Shown in pieces: positions 1 through 6,060 of a stretch of DNA of 7,485 bases. Source of the stretch: Alphaproteobacteria bacterium (lineage in GTDB: Bacteria; Pseudomonadota; Alphaproteobacteria; Rickettsiales; UBA1997); contig VGDN01000054.1 of NCBI GenBank assembly GCA_016869695.1, forward strand, positions 1 to 7,485. The letters run 5' to 3'. Below the pieces are notes generated by a model. It made no database searches. It saw only the letters and a program-made list of their open reading frames with translations, and had not been told where the DNA came from. The position numbers and the translations under genes are program-made. Numbering within the stretch: position 1 is the stretch's first letter; each line of letters opens with the position of its first letter.

Positions 1-148
1 CTCCATGGCCTTTCGTATGTTGCTTGGCAGAGAGGCGGTAAAACAGGCAAAAATGCTGGTTGATGTCTCCAAAGCCTTTGTCCAAGGCACGCGCAAGCGT
101 AAAGAAATTCTTAGAACCTACCGAAAAACCAAACCTTGTAACTTATGA
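1..148 (+). CDS. RimB-like ATP-dependent zinc protease, C-terminal end (partial)
   Basis: Reading from base 2, an open frame runs from the window edge to TGA at 146-148, giving the last 48 residues of a protein. It contains FRMLLGREAV followed by MLVDVSKAF, which matches the C-terminal signature of the PF05618 'ATP-dependent zinc protease' family (typically RMLLGR-x-AL, then FLVDP-x-x-SF/Y). This family has a retropepsin-like fold and is called RimB when it is encoded beside rimK. A basic tail of about 20 residues follows the signature, longer than in many relatives. The stop overlaps the rimK start as ATGA, so the two are probably translationally coupled, and rimB-rimK adjacency is a known arrangement that supports the call. 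The catalytic part lies outside the window. In known rim operons RimB is thought to act with RimK in S6 modification; a role here is inferred from context. Confidence 0.75.
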   Translation, partial: SMAFRMLLGREAVKQAKMLVDVSKAFVQGTRKRKEILRTYRKTKPCNL

Positions 149-1017
149 AAATCATCCTTCTCGCCTCCAACCCCAACCTCTATTCCAACCAACGAATTAT
201 TGAGGCAGCGCGTCAACGTGGTCATGAAATCGAGTTCGCCAATGTCGGCAGTTGTTACATCAAAATCGCACCCCATTCCTGCGAAATTTTTTCGGGCGAG
301 AGAAAAAAATTAGAGGGAACAGATTGCGTAATCCCACGTCTCAAGCCGGCCATGACTTTTTACGGTACTTCGATTGTAAGGCAGTTTGAAGTGATGGGGA
401 TTAGGTGTCTCAACGGCTCGGACGCTATCGCCAAATCGCGCGACAAGTTGCATACACTGCAAATCCTGGCGCAGCATGGTGTGGGCGTACCTCTCACTTC
501 TTTCGCCAACTCATCATACGACACTAAGGATTTGATTAAGCTGGTCGGCAGCACACCCCTCGTAGTTAAACTGCTCGAAGGAACTAAGGGCGTCGGTGTG
601 GTTTTAGCGGAAACTGGTAAGGCAGCGGAGAGTGTGATTAACGCTTTTCGTAGCTTGAAGGCAGACGTATTAGTACAGCATTACGTCAAAGAATCGAAGG
701 GTTGCGATCTGCGCTGTTTTGTCATCGGCGATGAGGTCGTGGCTTCTATGGAACGCATCGCACAAGAAGGCGAGTTCCGTGCTAATATTCATCTTGGCGC
801 CACAGCCCGTGCGGTTGAAATCAGTGACGAGGAAAGAGTGTTAGCGATTAAAGCAGCGAAGTTGGTTGGTCTTGATGTTGCTGGTGTGGATATGGTGCGC
901 GCAAGTTCCGGCCCAAAACTTCTAGAGGTAAACTCCTCACCCGGCCTTGAAGGAATTGAGACCGCGACTGGTGTAGATGTAGCTGGGAAAATGATTGATT
1001 TTCTAACAAATGCATAA
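145..1017 (+). CDS. rimK: RimK-family ATP-grasp ligase (ribosomal protein S6--L-glutamate ligase)
   Basis: This 290-residue protein has the length and layout of RimK, an ATP-grasp enzyme that adds glutamate residues to the C-terminus of ribosomal protein S6 using ATP. The N-terminal preATP-grasp region (about 1-95) starts MKIILLASNP. The ATP-grasp domain follows, with an SRDKLHTLQIL helix (98-108), the strand PLVVKLLEG and loop TKGVGV (138-152), DLRCFVIGDEVVASMER (188-204), EFRANIHLGA (210-219), GVDM with a likely metal-binding Asp249, and LLEVNSSPGLEGIE (259-272) with likely metal ligands Glu261 and Asn263. All expected catalytic blocks are present. The ATG at 145 has no Shine-Dalgarno sequence but overlaps the upstream stop as ATGA, which favours coupled translation. 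The upstream RimB-like neighbour supports the S6 role. LysX-type or other RimK-like peptide ligases are the main alternatives, and substrate specificity cannot be settled from sequence. Confidence 0.92.
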   Translation: MKIILLASNPNLYSNQRIIEAARQRGHEIEFANVGSCYIKIAPHSCEIFSGERKKLEGTDCVIPRLKPAMTFYGTSIVRQFEVMGIRCLNGSDAIAKSRDKLHTLQILAQHGVGVPLTSFANSSYDTKDLIKLVGSTPLVVKLLEGTKGVGVVLAETGKAAESVINAFRSLKADVLVQHYVKESKGCDLRCFVIGDEVVASMERIAQEGEFRANIHLGATARAVEISDEERVLAIKAAKLVGLDVAGVDMVRASSGPKLLEVNSSPGLEGIETATGVDVAGKMIDFLTNA

Positions 1018-1912
1018 ACGAAGCAACCTCTTCATCCTTGTTTTTCTAGGCTTCATTTGGTCTAGCTTCGCCATCTTCACCAAGATTGCCGCTGAAAATC
1101 TGTCGCCTTTTTTTATTGCCTTCTCCCGCCTAGCACTAGGAGGGGCACTGCTTTACGCCATCTCCCTAATCCGCCGCAAAAAGATTTTTTTTCGTAAAAA
1201 TTTTCGTCACTACTTACTCGTTGGCTTCTTTAATTCCGCCTTACCATTCACGCTTTTTGCTCTTGCCGCCAAGACTCTCGACAGCGGTATCGTGGCGATT
1301 TTGGCCGGCACTATTCCGATGTTCGAAGTGTTGATTTCGATTTTGATTTTGCGTCGTCATGTCGATCGCAACGCCATAATCGGAGTGGTTTTCGGCATGG
1401 TTGGTGTCGTGATTACATCAACAGGAAGTGGTGTAAATTTTGAACTAACACCGCTGCACATCATCTCCGTTTTAGCCATCCTCTGCGCTTGTATTTCCTA
1501 CGCTTCCTCCTCTATCTACATCAACTCCAAATGCCAAAAAATTGACTCGATGTCGCTGGCAACCGGCAGCGTGATTTATGCTGCACTGATTCTTTCGCCG
1601 GCAATTTTCTACGGTGATCTCTTCCTGATTAACTCCCGAAATTTACTTGCCCTACTTGGTCTTGGACTGATTTGCACCGGCATTGCCTACGCTCTTTATT
1701 TCAAACTCGCTGCCGAAGAAACCGCGCGCACCGTGGTTAGCGTAGTCTTGCTCATCCCATTTTTCGGCACGATTTTAGGCGCAATATTTCTCGGCGAATC
1801 GCTCACCGCCAGCAAGGTCATTGGCTGTCTGACCATTCTAGTCAGCATGAAATTTATCCTAAACCTCTCCCGCAAAAACTTTTTTAAGAGCAAAGAGCCG
1901 CATGCGGTTTAG
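1010..1912 (+). CDS. EamA/DMT-superfamily transporter (RhaT-type)
   Basis: A 300-residue integral inner-membrane protein with ten predicted hydrophobic segments, at roughly 6-26, 33-53, 67-87, 94-114, 122-140, 150-170, 182-202, 211-231, 240-261 and 267-287. This fits the two-EamA-repeat plan of the drug/metabolite transporter superfamily. Family-like features include GFIWSSFAIFTKIA in helix 1, FSRLALGG in helix 2, GTIPMFEVLIS in helix 4 and LIPFFGTILGAIFLGESLT before the last helix. Both halves are present and the length is normal for the family. Substrates cannot be read from sequence; members export amino acids, metabolites or drugs. The start overlaps the end of rimK by 8 bases and has no Shine-Dalgarno sequence, so expression is probably coupled to rimK. 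A functional tie to S6 glutamylation is not evident. The tail after the last helix is basic and presumably cytoplasmic. Confidence 0.9.
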   Translation: MHKRSNLFILVFLGFIWSSFAIFTKIAAENLSPFFIAFSRLALGGALLYAISLIRRKKIFFRKNFRHYLLVGFFNSALPFTLFALAAKTLDSGIVAILAGTIPMFEVLISILILRRHVDRNAIIGVVFGMVGVVITSTGSGVNFELTPLHIISVLAILCACISYASSSIYINSKCQKIDSMSLATGSVIYAALILSPAIFYGDLFLINSRNLLALLGLGLICTGIAYALYFKLAAEETARTVVSVVLLIPFFGTILGAIFLGESLTASKVIGCLTILVSMKFILNLSRKNFFKSKEPHAV

Positions 1913-1973
1913 GATTTTTGATTTTAGATTTCTGATCTGAGCAAGAACCAAATCAAAAATCCAAAATCAAAAT
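1912..1973. repeat. Heptanucleotide GATTTTN array and its inverse complement, forming an inverted repeat
   Basis: The spacer between the transporter gene and prfA is almost entirely low-complexity with a period of 7. The left part reads GATTTTT, GATTTTA, GATTTCT, GATCTGA (1913-1940). The right part reads AATCAAA, AATCCAA, AATCAAA (1951-1971), the inverse complement of the same heptad. A perfect 13-base inverted repeat pairs 1912-1924 with 1950-1962 around a 25-base loop, and the staggered heptads allow alternative registers. The left arm begins on the last base of the transporter stop codon. It could act as a weak terminator or mRNA 3'-end structure, or simply be a dispersed intergenic repeat. 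There is no GC-rich stem plus U-tract of the classical kind. Confidence 0.75.
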
Positions 1974-1981
1974 AATTCCTG

Positions 1982-3049
1982 ATGTCCTTCACACAAAAGC
2001 TCGACGGCATTGTTACTAAGTTTAACGAGCTGGAAAAAAAGCTGCTCGACCCTGTGGCGCTTGGGCAAAATTTTGCTAAGATTTCGAAAGAGCATTCTGA
2101 TGCAGCGCCTGTGGTGGCGCTGATTGGTGAATATCGCAAAATGCAAAAAGACATCGCCGACATCGACGAAATGTTGCCGGCAACTGACGACAAGGACATG
2201 CGCGACATGATGGAAGTAGAGCGCTTCGATCTGACTAAAAAACTTCCGGAACTTGAGCAGAAAATAAAACTGGCGCTGTTGCCAAGGGATGCGGCTGATG
2301 AGAAAAATGCGATCCTCGAAGTTCGCGCCGGCACTGGCGGAGAAGAGGCCGCGCTCTTTGCTTACAAGCTCTTCGCCATGTATCAAAGATATGCCGAAAA
2401 GCGACGCTGGAAGTTTGAGATTCTGTCGATTTCCGACACTGGACTTGGCGGTTACAAAGACGCTTCCGCTTCGATTTCTGGCCGCGGAGTTTTTGCGCGT
2501 TTGAAATTTGAATCAGGTGTACATCGCGTGCAACGCGTTCCCGAAACTGAAAACCAGGGGCGCGTGCACACTTCTGCGGCAACGGTCGCCGTGCTGCCTG
2601 AAGCCGAAGATATCGACATCAAAATCGATGAAAAAGATTTGCGGATTGACGTGTTTCGCTCTTCTGGACCAGGTGGGCAATCGGTGAACACAACTGACTC
2701 GGCGGTGCGGATTACTCACATCCCAACAGGTGTCGTAGTGTCAATGCAGGATGAAAAATCACAGATCAAAAATCGTGAGAAAGCCATGAAGGTATTACGC
2801 TCGCGGCTTTATGAAGCGGAGCGTGAAAGAGCAGAAAAAGAGCGGGCATTAGCGAGAAAAGAGCAGGTGGGAAGTGGCGATCGATCTGAGCGCATCCGCA
2901 CTTACAACTTCCCACAAAGCCGTGTCACTGATCATCGCATCAACCTAACCAGCTATAGAATCGACGATGTGATGACTGGAGATTTAGATGAGTTCATCGA
3001 GGCGCTGATCGCTGATGATCAGGCTCGGAAGTTGTCGGAGAATGAGTAG
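1982..3049 (+). CDS. prfA: Peptide chain release factor 1
   Basis: Class I release factor that recognises UAA and UAG stop codons in the ribosomal A site and triggers peptidyl-tRNA hydrolysis in the cytoplasm. The 355-residue length is normal. The N-terminal helical domain (about 1-105) precedes the PCRF block [17 protein letters not shown] (111-127). The stop-codon recognition motif of RF1 is PET (187-189) in [16 protein letters not shown], where RF2 would have SPF. The catalytic GGQ is at 231-233 in [18 protein letters not shown]. The conserved [23 protein letters not shown] segment lies at 298-319. The ATG at 1982 gives the usual N-terminus but has no Shine-Dalgarno sequence; it follows the heptad repeat spacer. 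In many bacteria prfA is followed by prmC, which methylates the GGQ glutamine. Here the next gene is a copper oxidase overlapping prfA by 8 bases, so prmC, if present, lies elsewhere. Confidence 0.98.
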   Translation: MSFTQKLDGIVTKFNELEKKLLDPVALGQNFAKISKEHSDAAPVVALIGEYRKMQKDIADIDEMLPATDDKDMRDMMEVERFDLTKKLPELEQKIKLALLPRDAADEKNAILEVRAGTGGEEAALFAYKLFAMYQRYAEKRRWKFEILSISDTGLGGYKDASASISGRGVFARLKFESGVHRVQRVPETENQGRVHTSAATVAVLPEAEDIDIKIDEKDLRIDVFRSSGPGGQSVNTTDSAVRITHIPTGVVVSMQDEKSQIKNREKAMKVLRSRLYEAERERAEKERALARKEQVGSGDRSERIRTYNFPQSRVTDHRINLTSYRIDDVMTGDLDEFIEALIADDQARKLSENE

Positions 3050-5432
3050 GCTGGCACTGCTACTCCTACTCCTATCCACACCAGCACTCGCCAAAACTTA
3101 TGACCTCGCCATCAAAAAGCAGAATGTCTTTATCACTGGTAAAGCGGTCGAGGCGATCACGATTAATGATTCAATACCAGGCCCAACCCTAGAGTGGCAA
3201 GAGGGCGAAGGGGTGGTGGTTAACGTCACCAATCTGATGGATGAAGAAACTTCGATTCATTGGCACGGAATTTTACTCGACGGAGCAATGGATGGAGTAC
3301 CGGGGCTCAACGGTTTTCACGGCATCGCGCCAGGCACGACATTTACTTACAGATTCAAAATCAGGCAGGCGGGAACTTACTGGTATCACTCGCATTCAAA
3401 CTTGCAGGAGCAGATGGGGATGTATGGGGCACTGGTCATCAACCCAAGCAGCAAAGGTGGTGCTAAAATGAGTAAGCCAGGATCCCCCTATTTAGAGGGA
3501 TCGAGTCGACGCGTTAGCGCGACAAAGGGGGTGCATCAAGATCATGTCGTTCTTTTATCCGACTTCATACAGGAAAATCCAAACGCGGTTTTGAACAATC
3601 TCAAAATCGATTCCGGCTACTACAACTACAACAAACGCACGCTATCCAGCTTTCTTTCTGACGTAAAGAATGACGGATTCTGGACGGCACTTTCGGATTA
3701 TATGGTGTGGGGTGATATGCGAATGGACCCTACAGACTTAAGTGATGTCACCAACTACACCTTTCTGATAAACGGCAAAAAAGATTGGTCGGCACTCTTC
3801 AAAAAAGGTGAAAAAATTAAACTGCGTTTTGTTAATGCAGCAGCGATGACAATTTTTGATCTCTCGATTCCTGGCCTGCAGATGAAGCTCATCGAGGCAG
3901 ATGGACAGCCAGTAAAACCAGTTGTGATTGATGAGCTCAGGATCGCACCGGCAGAAACTTATGACGTTATCATCGAGCCAAAAACAGAGGATGCTTACAC
4001 GATTTTCGCGGAGTCGTTAGATCGCACCGGCCACGTGGCGGCTAGTTTAGCGCCGCGAGAAGGAATGGTGGGAGAGGTTCCAAAAATGCGTCCACGTGCG
4101 CAGCTGACAATGGCGGATATGCCCAACATGACCCAAACCGCCAAACTTTCTGATCAAGAAATTTTGAACGAAAATGAGGACGGTGAACGCAGAGTGTATA
4201 AGAACATACAATCAAGTTCACCGAGTCATTTGCGTCAAAATTTTGCAGCGTCAGAAGTTGGTGCTTTGGGTCATGTTGGGCATATGCATGAAGGGATGGG
4301 TGAGAGTGGCTGGGATAAGCACGGCACGCCAGCGGGAAATAAGGCGCTGGAATATTCCGATCTCACTGCGCTTACGCCGCAAAAAGATTTGCGCGAGCCC
4401 ACGCGTGAAATCGAGTTTAAGTTTGGTGGCACAATGAATCGCTACATCTGGACGATTAACGGCGAGAAGTTTCCGCAGCCGATACATCTGAAACTCGGCG
4501 AAAGAGTGCGCCTGAAATTCATCAACGAAACCATGATGGCACATCCTATCCACCTACATGGGATGTTTATGCAGTTAGAGAACAGACGGGAAATGAAGTG
4601 GCTGCCGAATAAACACACGGTGGTGATTCCGCCGGCGCAAACCGTTACCACGCTTCTAACTGCGGATGAAGCGGGAGAATGGGCGTTCCACTGCCACCTC
4701 TTATTCCATATGGCAAGCGGGATGATGAGTTCGATTACGGTGGACAAGTCAACTCTTCAGGAATCTCAGACTAAAGGAATGAAGCATGGTGAGAATAATC
4801 AAATCCACCATTCGCTTATCGCCGAAGCGGACATTGGCGAAGCACGTGATGGAGCGGCACGCGGTTGGGATTTGGACGGCTGGATTGGTGGCGATATGAA
4901 TCGCCTGTGGCTAAAAAGTGAGCACAAGGATTTTGGAAAATATGAAAGAAAACTCGAAGCGCAGGCGCTCTACAGTAGGAATGTCGCCCCTTTTTGGGAT
5001 CTGCAATTCGGTGCGCGTCACGATTTTAAAACCGATTTTTCCAACGAGACTGTCCACTATTTAACCCTTGGCGTTGAAGGCTTGGCACCACAATGGTTTG
5101 AAACTGACGCCCATATTTTTGTAAGTAATCAAGGTAATTGGAGCGCTAGGCTGAAGCAGGAAGTCGATATTTTTCTCACGCAGCGATTAATCGCTCAGCC
5201 TTATTTTGAGGCTGATTTTTTTGCACAAAATATTCCGAAACTGGAGGTTAAATCTGGCTTGGCAGAATTGGAGCTTGGCGTGGCAACTCGCTACGAAATA
5301 AGTCGCAAATTCGCCCCATATTTTGCACTACGTTACCACAAAAAAACTTTTGGCACAGCAAGTTTAGCGAAACAGATCGGGGAGAGAGTGGATAATTTTA
5401 TTGCTGCGGCTGGCGTGAGGGTGAGGTTTTAG
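3042..5432 (+). CDS. CopA-type multicopper oxidase fused to a CopB-type outer-membrane copper-resistance domain
   Basis: A 796-residue exported protein. Residues 1-17 form a signal peptide (basic MSR, a Leu run, cleavage after PALA). Residues 18-567 are a three-cupredoxin multicopper oxidase of the CopA copper-resistance type, expected to oxidise Cu(I) in the periplasm. All four copper motifs are intact: HWHG (73-76), WYHSH (114-118), HPIHLHG (501-507) and [12 protein letters not shown] (550-561). Short Met/His patches lie near 357-363 and 410-420. After a linker (568-587), residues 588-796 match CopB (PF05275-like): [67 protein letters not shown] and [11 protein letters not shown], ending in a BAM-type C-terminal Phe. 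CopA and CopB are usually separate genes. An in-frame insertion occupies 147-166. The start at 3042 overlaps prfA by 8 bases with a weak GGAAG ten bases upstream; an in-frame ATG at 3015 is the alternative. Confidence 0.93.
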   Translation: MSRLALLLLLLSTPALAKTYDLAIKKQNVFITGKAVEAITINDSIPGPTLEWQEGEGVVVNVTNLMDEETSIHWHGILLDGAMDGVPGLNGFHGIAPGTTFTYRFKIRQAGTYWYHSHSNLQEQMGMYGALVINPSSKGGAKMSKPGSPYLEGSSRRVSATKGVHQDHVVLLSDFIQENPNAVLNNLKIDSGYYNYNKRTLSSFLSDVKNDGFWTALSDYMVWGDMRMDPTDLSDVTNYTFLINGKKDWSALFKKGEKIKLRFVNAAAMTIFDLSIPGLQMKLIEADGQPVKPVVIDELRIAPAETYDVIIEPKTEDAYTIFAESLDRTGHVAASLAPREGMVGEVPKMRPRAQLTMADMPNMTQTAKLSDQEILNENEDGERRVYKNIQSSSPSHLRQNFAASEVGALGHVGHMHEGMGESGWDKHGTPAGNKALEYSDLTALTPQKDLREPTREIEFKFGGTMNRYIWTINGEKFPQPIHLKLGERVRLKFINETMMAHPIHLHGMFMQLENRREMKWLPNKHTVVIPPAQTVTTLLTADEAGEWAFHCHLLFHMASGMMSSITVDKSTLQESQTKGMKHGENNQIHHSLIAEADIGEARDGAARGWDLDGWIGGDMNRLWLKSEHKDFGKYERKLEAQALYSRNVAPFWDLQFGARHDFKTDFSNETVHYLTLGVEGLAPQWFETDAHIFVSNQGNWSARLKQEVDIFLTQRLIAQPYFEADFFAQNIPKLEVKSGLAELELGVATRYEISRKFAPYFALRYHKKTFGTASLAKQIGERVDNFIAAAGVRVRF
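3480..3539. repeat. Hairpin-rich in-frame insertion in the multicopper oxidase gene, RPE-like candidate
   Basis: A 60-base (20-codon) stretch lies between the first cupredoxin domain and the conserved DHVVLLSDF strand, where CopA proteins normally have a short linker. It can fold as two hairpins. In the first, 3481-3489 pairs with 3494-3502 (GATCCC with GGGATC, one mismatch inside). In the second, GTCG-CGC at 3505-3512 pairs with GCGCGAC at 3517-3523, with a bulged A and a GTTA loop. A CCCCCT run (3484-3489) can instead pair with AGGGGG (3526-3531). The encoded residues 147-166 are Gly/Ser/Arg-rich ([17 protein letters not shown]). Hairpin density and placement in a surface linker recall the palindromic elements that insert in frame in Rickettsia genes. 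Membership in a repeat family is inference, since only one copy is in the window. Confidence 0.5.
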
Positions 5433-5458
5433 GTTGCTAGCGACTAACAACCAAAACC
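5425..5458. terminator. Long imperfect hairpin spanning both convergent stop codons, candidate bidirectional terminator
   Basis: The arms are 5425-5440 (GGTTTTAGGTTGCTAG) and 5444-5458 (CTAACAACCAAAACC) around a CGA loop. Fifteen positions align, with one C/A mismatch (5437/5447) and one bulged A (5431). The hairpin contains the stop codon of the copper oxidase gene (5430-5432) and that of the protease gene (5437-5439, read on the minus strand), so it would form in transcripts from either direction. The gap between the two genes is only 4 bases. No U-tract follows the stem on either strand, so Rho-independent termination is uncertain; an RNA 3'-end protection role is equally possible. Confidence 0.5.
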
Positions 5459-6060
5459 AACCTATCTTGATAAAATTCATATTTCTTGAAGCGGCGCAGG
5501 AAGCTCATGCCGAGTAGTGATATACCCATTGGGGCTGAGTTAACGGAAGCAAAAACATCGTAGAATTTCACACCGGCAATCTCGAGTTCATCGAGCAAAA
5601 TAGTGGCTCCAAAAGATGTGCCGTTAGCGGTTTGGTAGGCTTTGTTGAAATGCAGCTTCGTCACATCAATCCCCACTCTTTTTGCCTCAGACAAGCTCAA
5701 CACAACATCACTAGCACCTGTATCAATCATGAAGCGGACGGGAACTGAGTTTATTTTGGAATCGAGATAAAAATGGCCGTCACTTGCAAGATTGATTACC
5801 ATCTCACCATCTTTATTCACCTGCGCCCGCGATGGATTTATTTCGCCAACAATCCGCGATTTGAAATCGGCAAATTCGAAACGGTAGGCATAAAGAGCAA
5901 TCACCACAAAACCAATGCCTGCCCAGATCGCCAGGTATTTTAGTATTTTAGTAAATTCAAGATTGCGCCGCGAAAAAACGCTGGAGATCAGCACCACCAG
6001 AATCAGTGCTAGGTAAATAAAATTCTGCCAGTCGGAGTTGGTGAGGTCGTTAAAATGCAT
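5437..6060 (-). CDS. Membrane-anchored retropepsin-like aspartic protease (TIGR02281-like, clan AA)
   Basis: A 207-residue protein (from the ATG at 6060) with two hydrophobic segments at about 13-29 and 40-59, followed by a single retropepsin-like domain at about 85-205. The active-site motif is FMIDTGASDVVLS (110-122) with catalytic Asp113. A second conserved block, MGISLLGMSFLRRF (178-191), corresponds to the hydrophobic-hydrophobic-Gly motif that supports the active site in these proteases. The domain is single, as in viral-type pepsins, so an active enzyme would be a homodimer. The DTGA context and N-terminal anchor match the family of clan AA proteases common in alphaproteobacteria, whose substrates are mostly unknown. 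The catalytic domain probably faces the periplasm if the two helices place both ends on one side, but topology is uncertain. The start overlaps the upstream stop as TGATG, indicating coupling; an adjacent TTG at 6063 is an alternative start. Confidence 0.88.
   Translation of the reverse strand: MHFNDLTNSDWQNFIYLALILVVLISSVFSRRNLEFTKILKYLAIWAGIGFVVIALYAYRFEFADFKSRIVGEINPSRAQVNKDGEMVINLASDGHFYLDSKINSVPVRFMIDTGASDVVLSLSEAKRVGIDVTKLHFNKAYQTANGTSFGATILLDELEIAGVKFYDVFASVNSAPMGISLLGMSFLRRFKKYEFYQDRLVLVVSR

Noticed and set aside
1108..1192. Runs of seven and eight T within the transporter gene as phase-variation tracts.
   Set aside because: They encode Phe-rich membrane or loop segments in an intact frame, and short T runs are expected in AT-leaning genes for hydrophobic proteins.
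1924..2582. Several long minus-strand open frames opposite prfA (for example 1924-2334, 1967-2386 and 2235-2582).
   Set aside because: They lie antisense to a full-length, highly conserved prfA, overlap one another in different frames, are Ser- or Arg/Cys-rich in the manner of shadow translations, and show no recognisable domain.
3478..3543. CAGGATC (3478-3484) and CAAGATC (3537-3543) as target-site duplications flanking the insertion in the oxidase gene.
   Set aside because: The copies differ by one base and their spacing of 59 is not a multiple of three, so simple insertion with this duplication would break the frame. GATC also occurs inside the element.
4251..4747. Minus-strand open frames opposite the oxidase (4251-4553 and 4442-4747).
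   Set aside because: They are antisense to the conserved third cupredoxin domain and have no domain signature or supporting context.
4779..5432. A separate copB gene starting at the internal ATG at 4779 (MKHGENN...).
   Set aside because: The purine-rich AAGGA is only about one base from this ATG, too close for a normal ribosome site, and a product from here would have no signal peptide and could not reach the outer membrane. The continuous frame favours a fusion.
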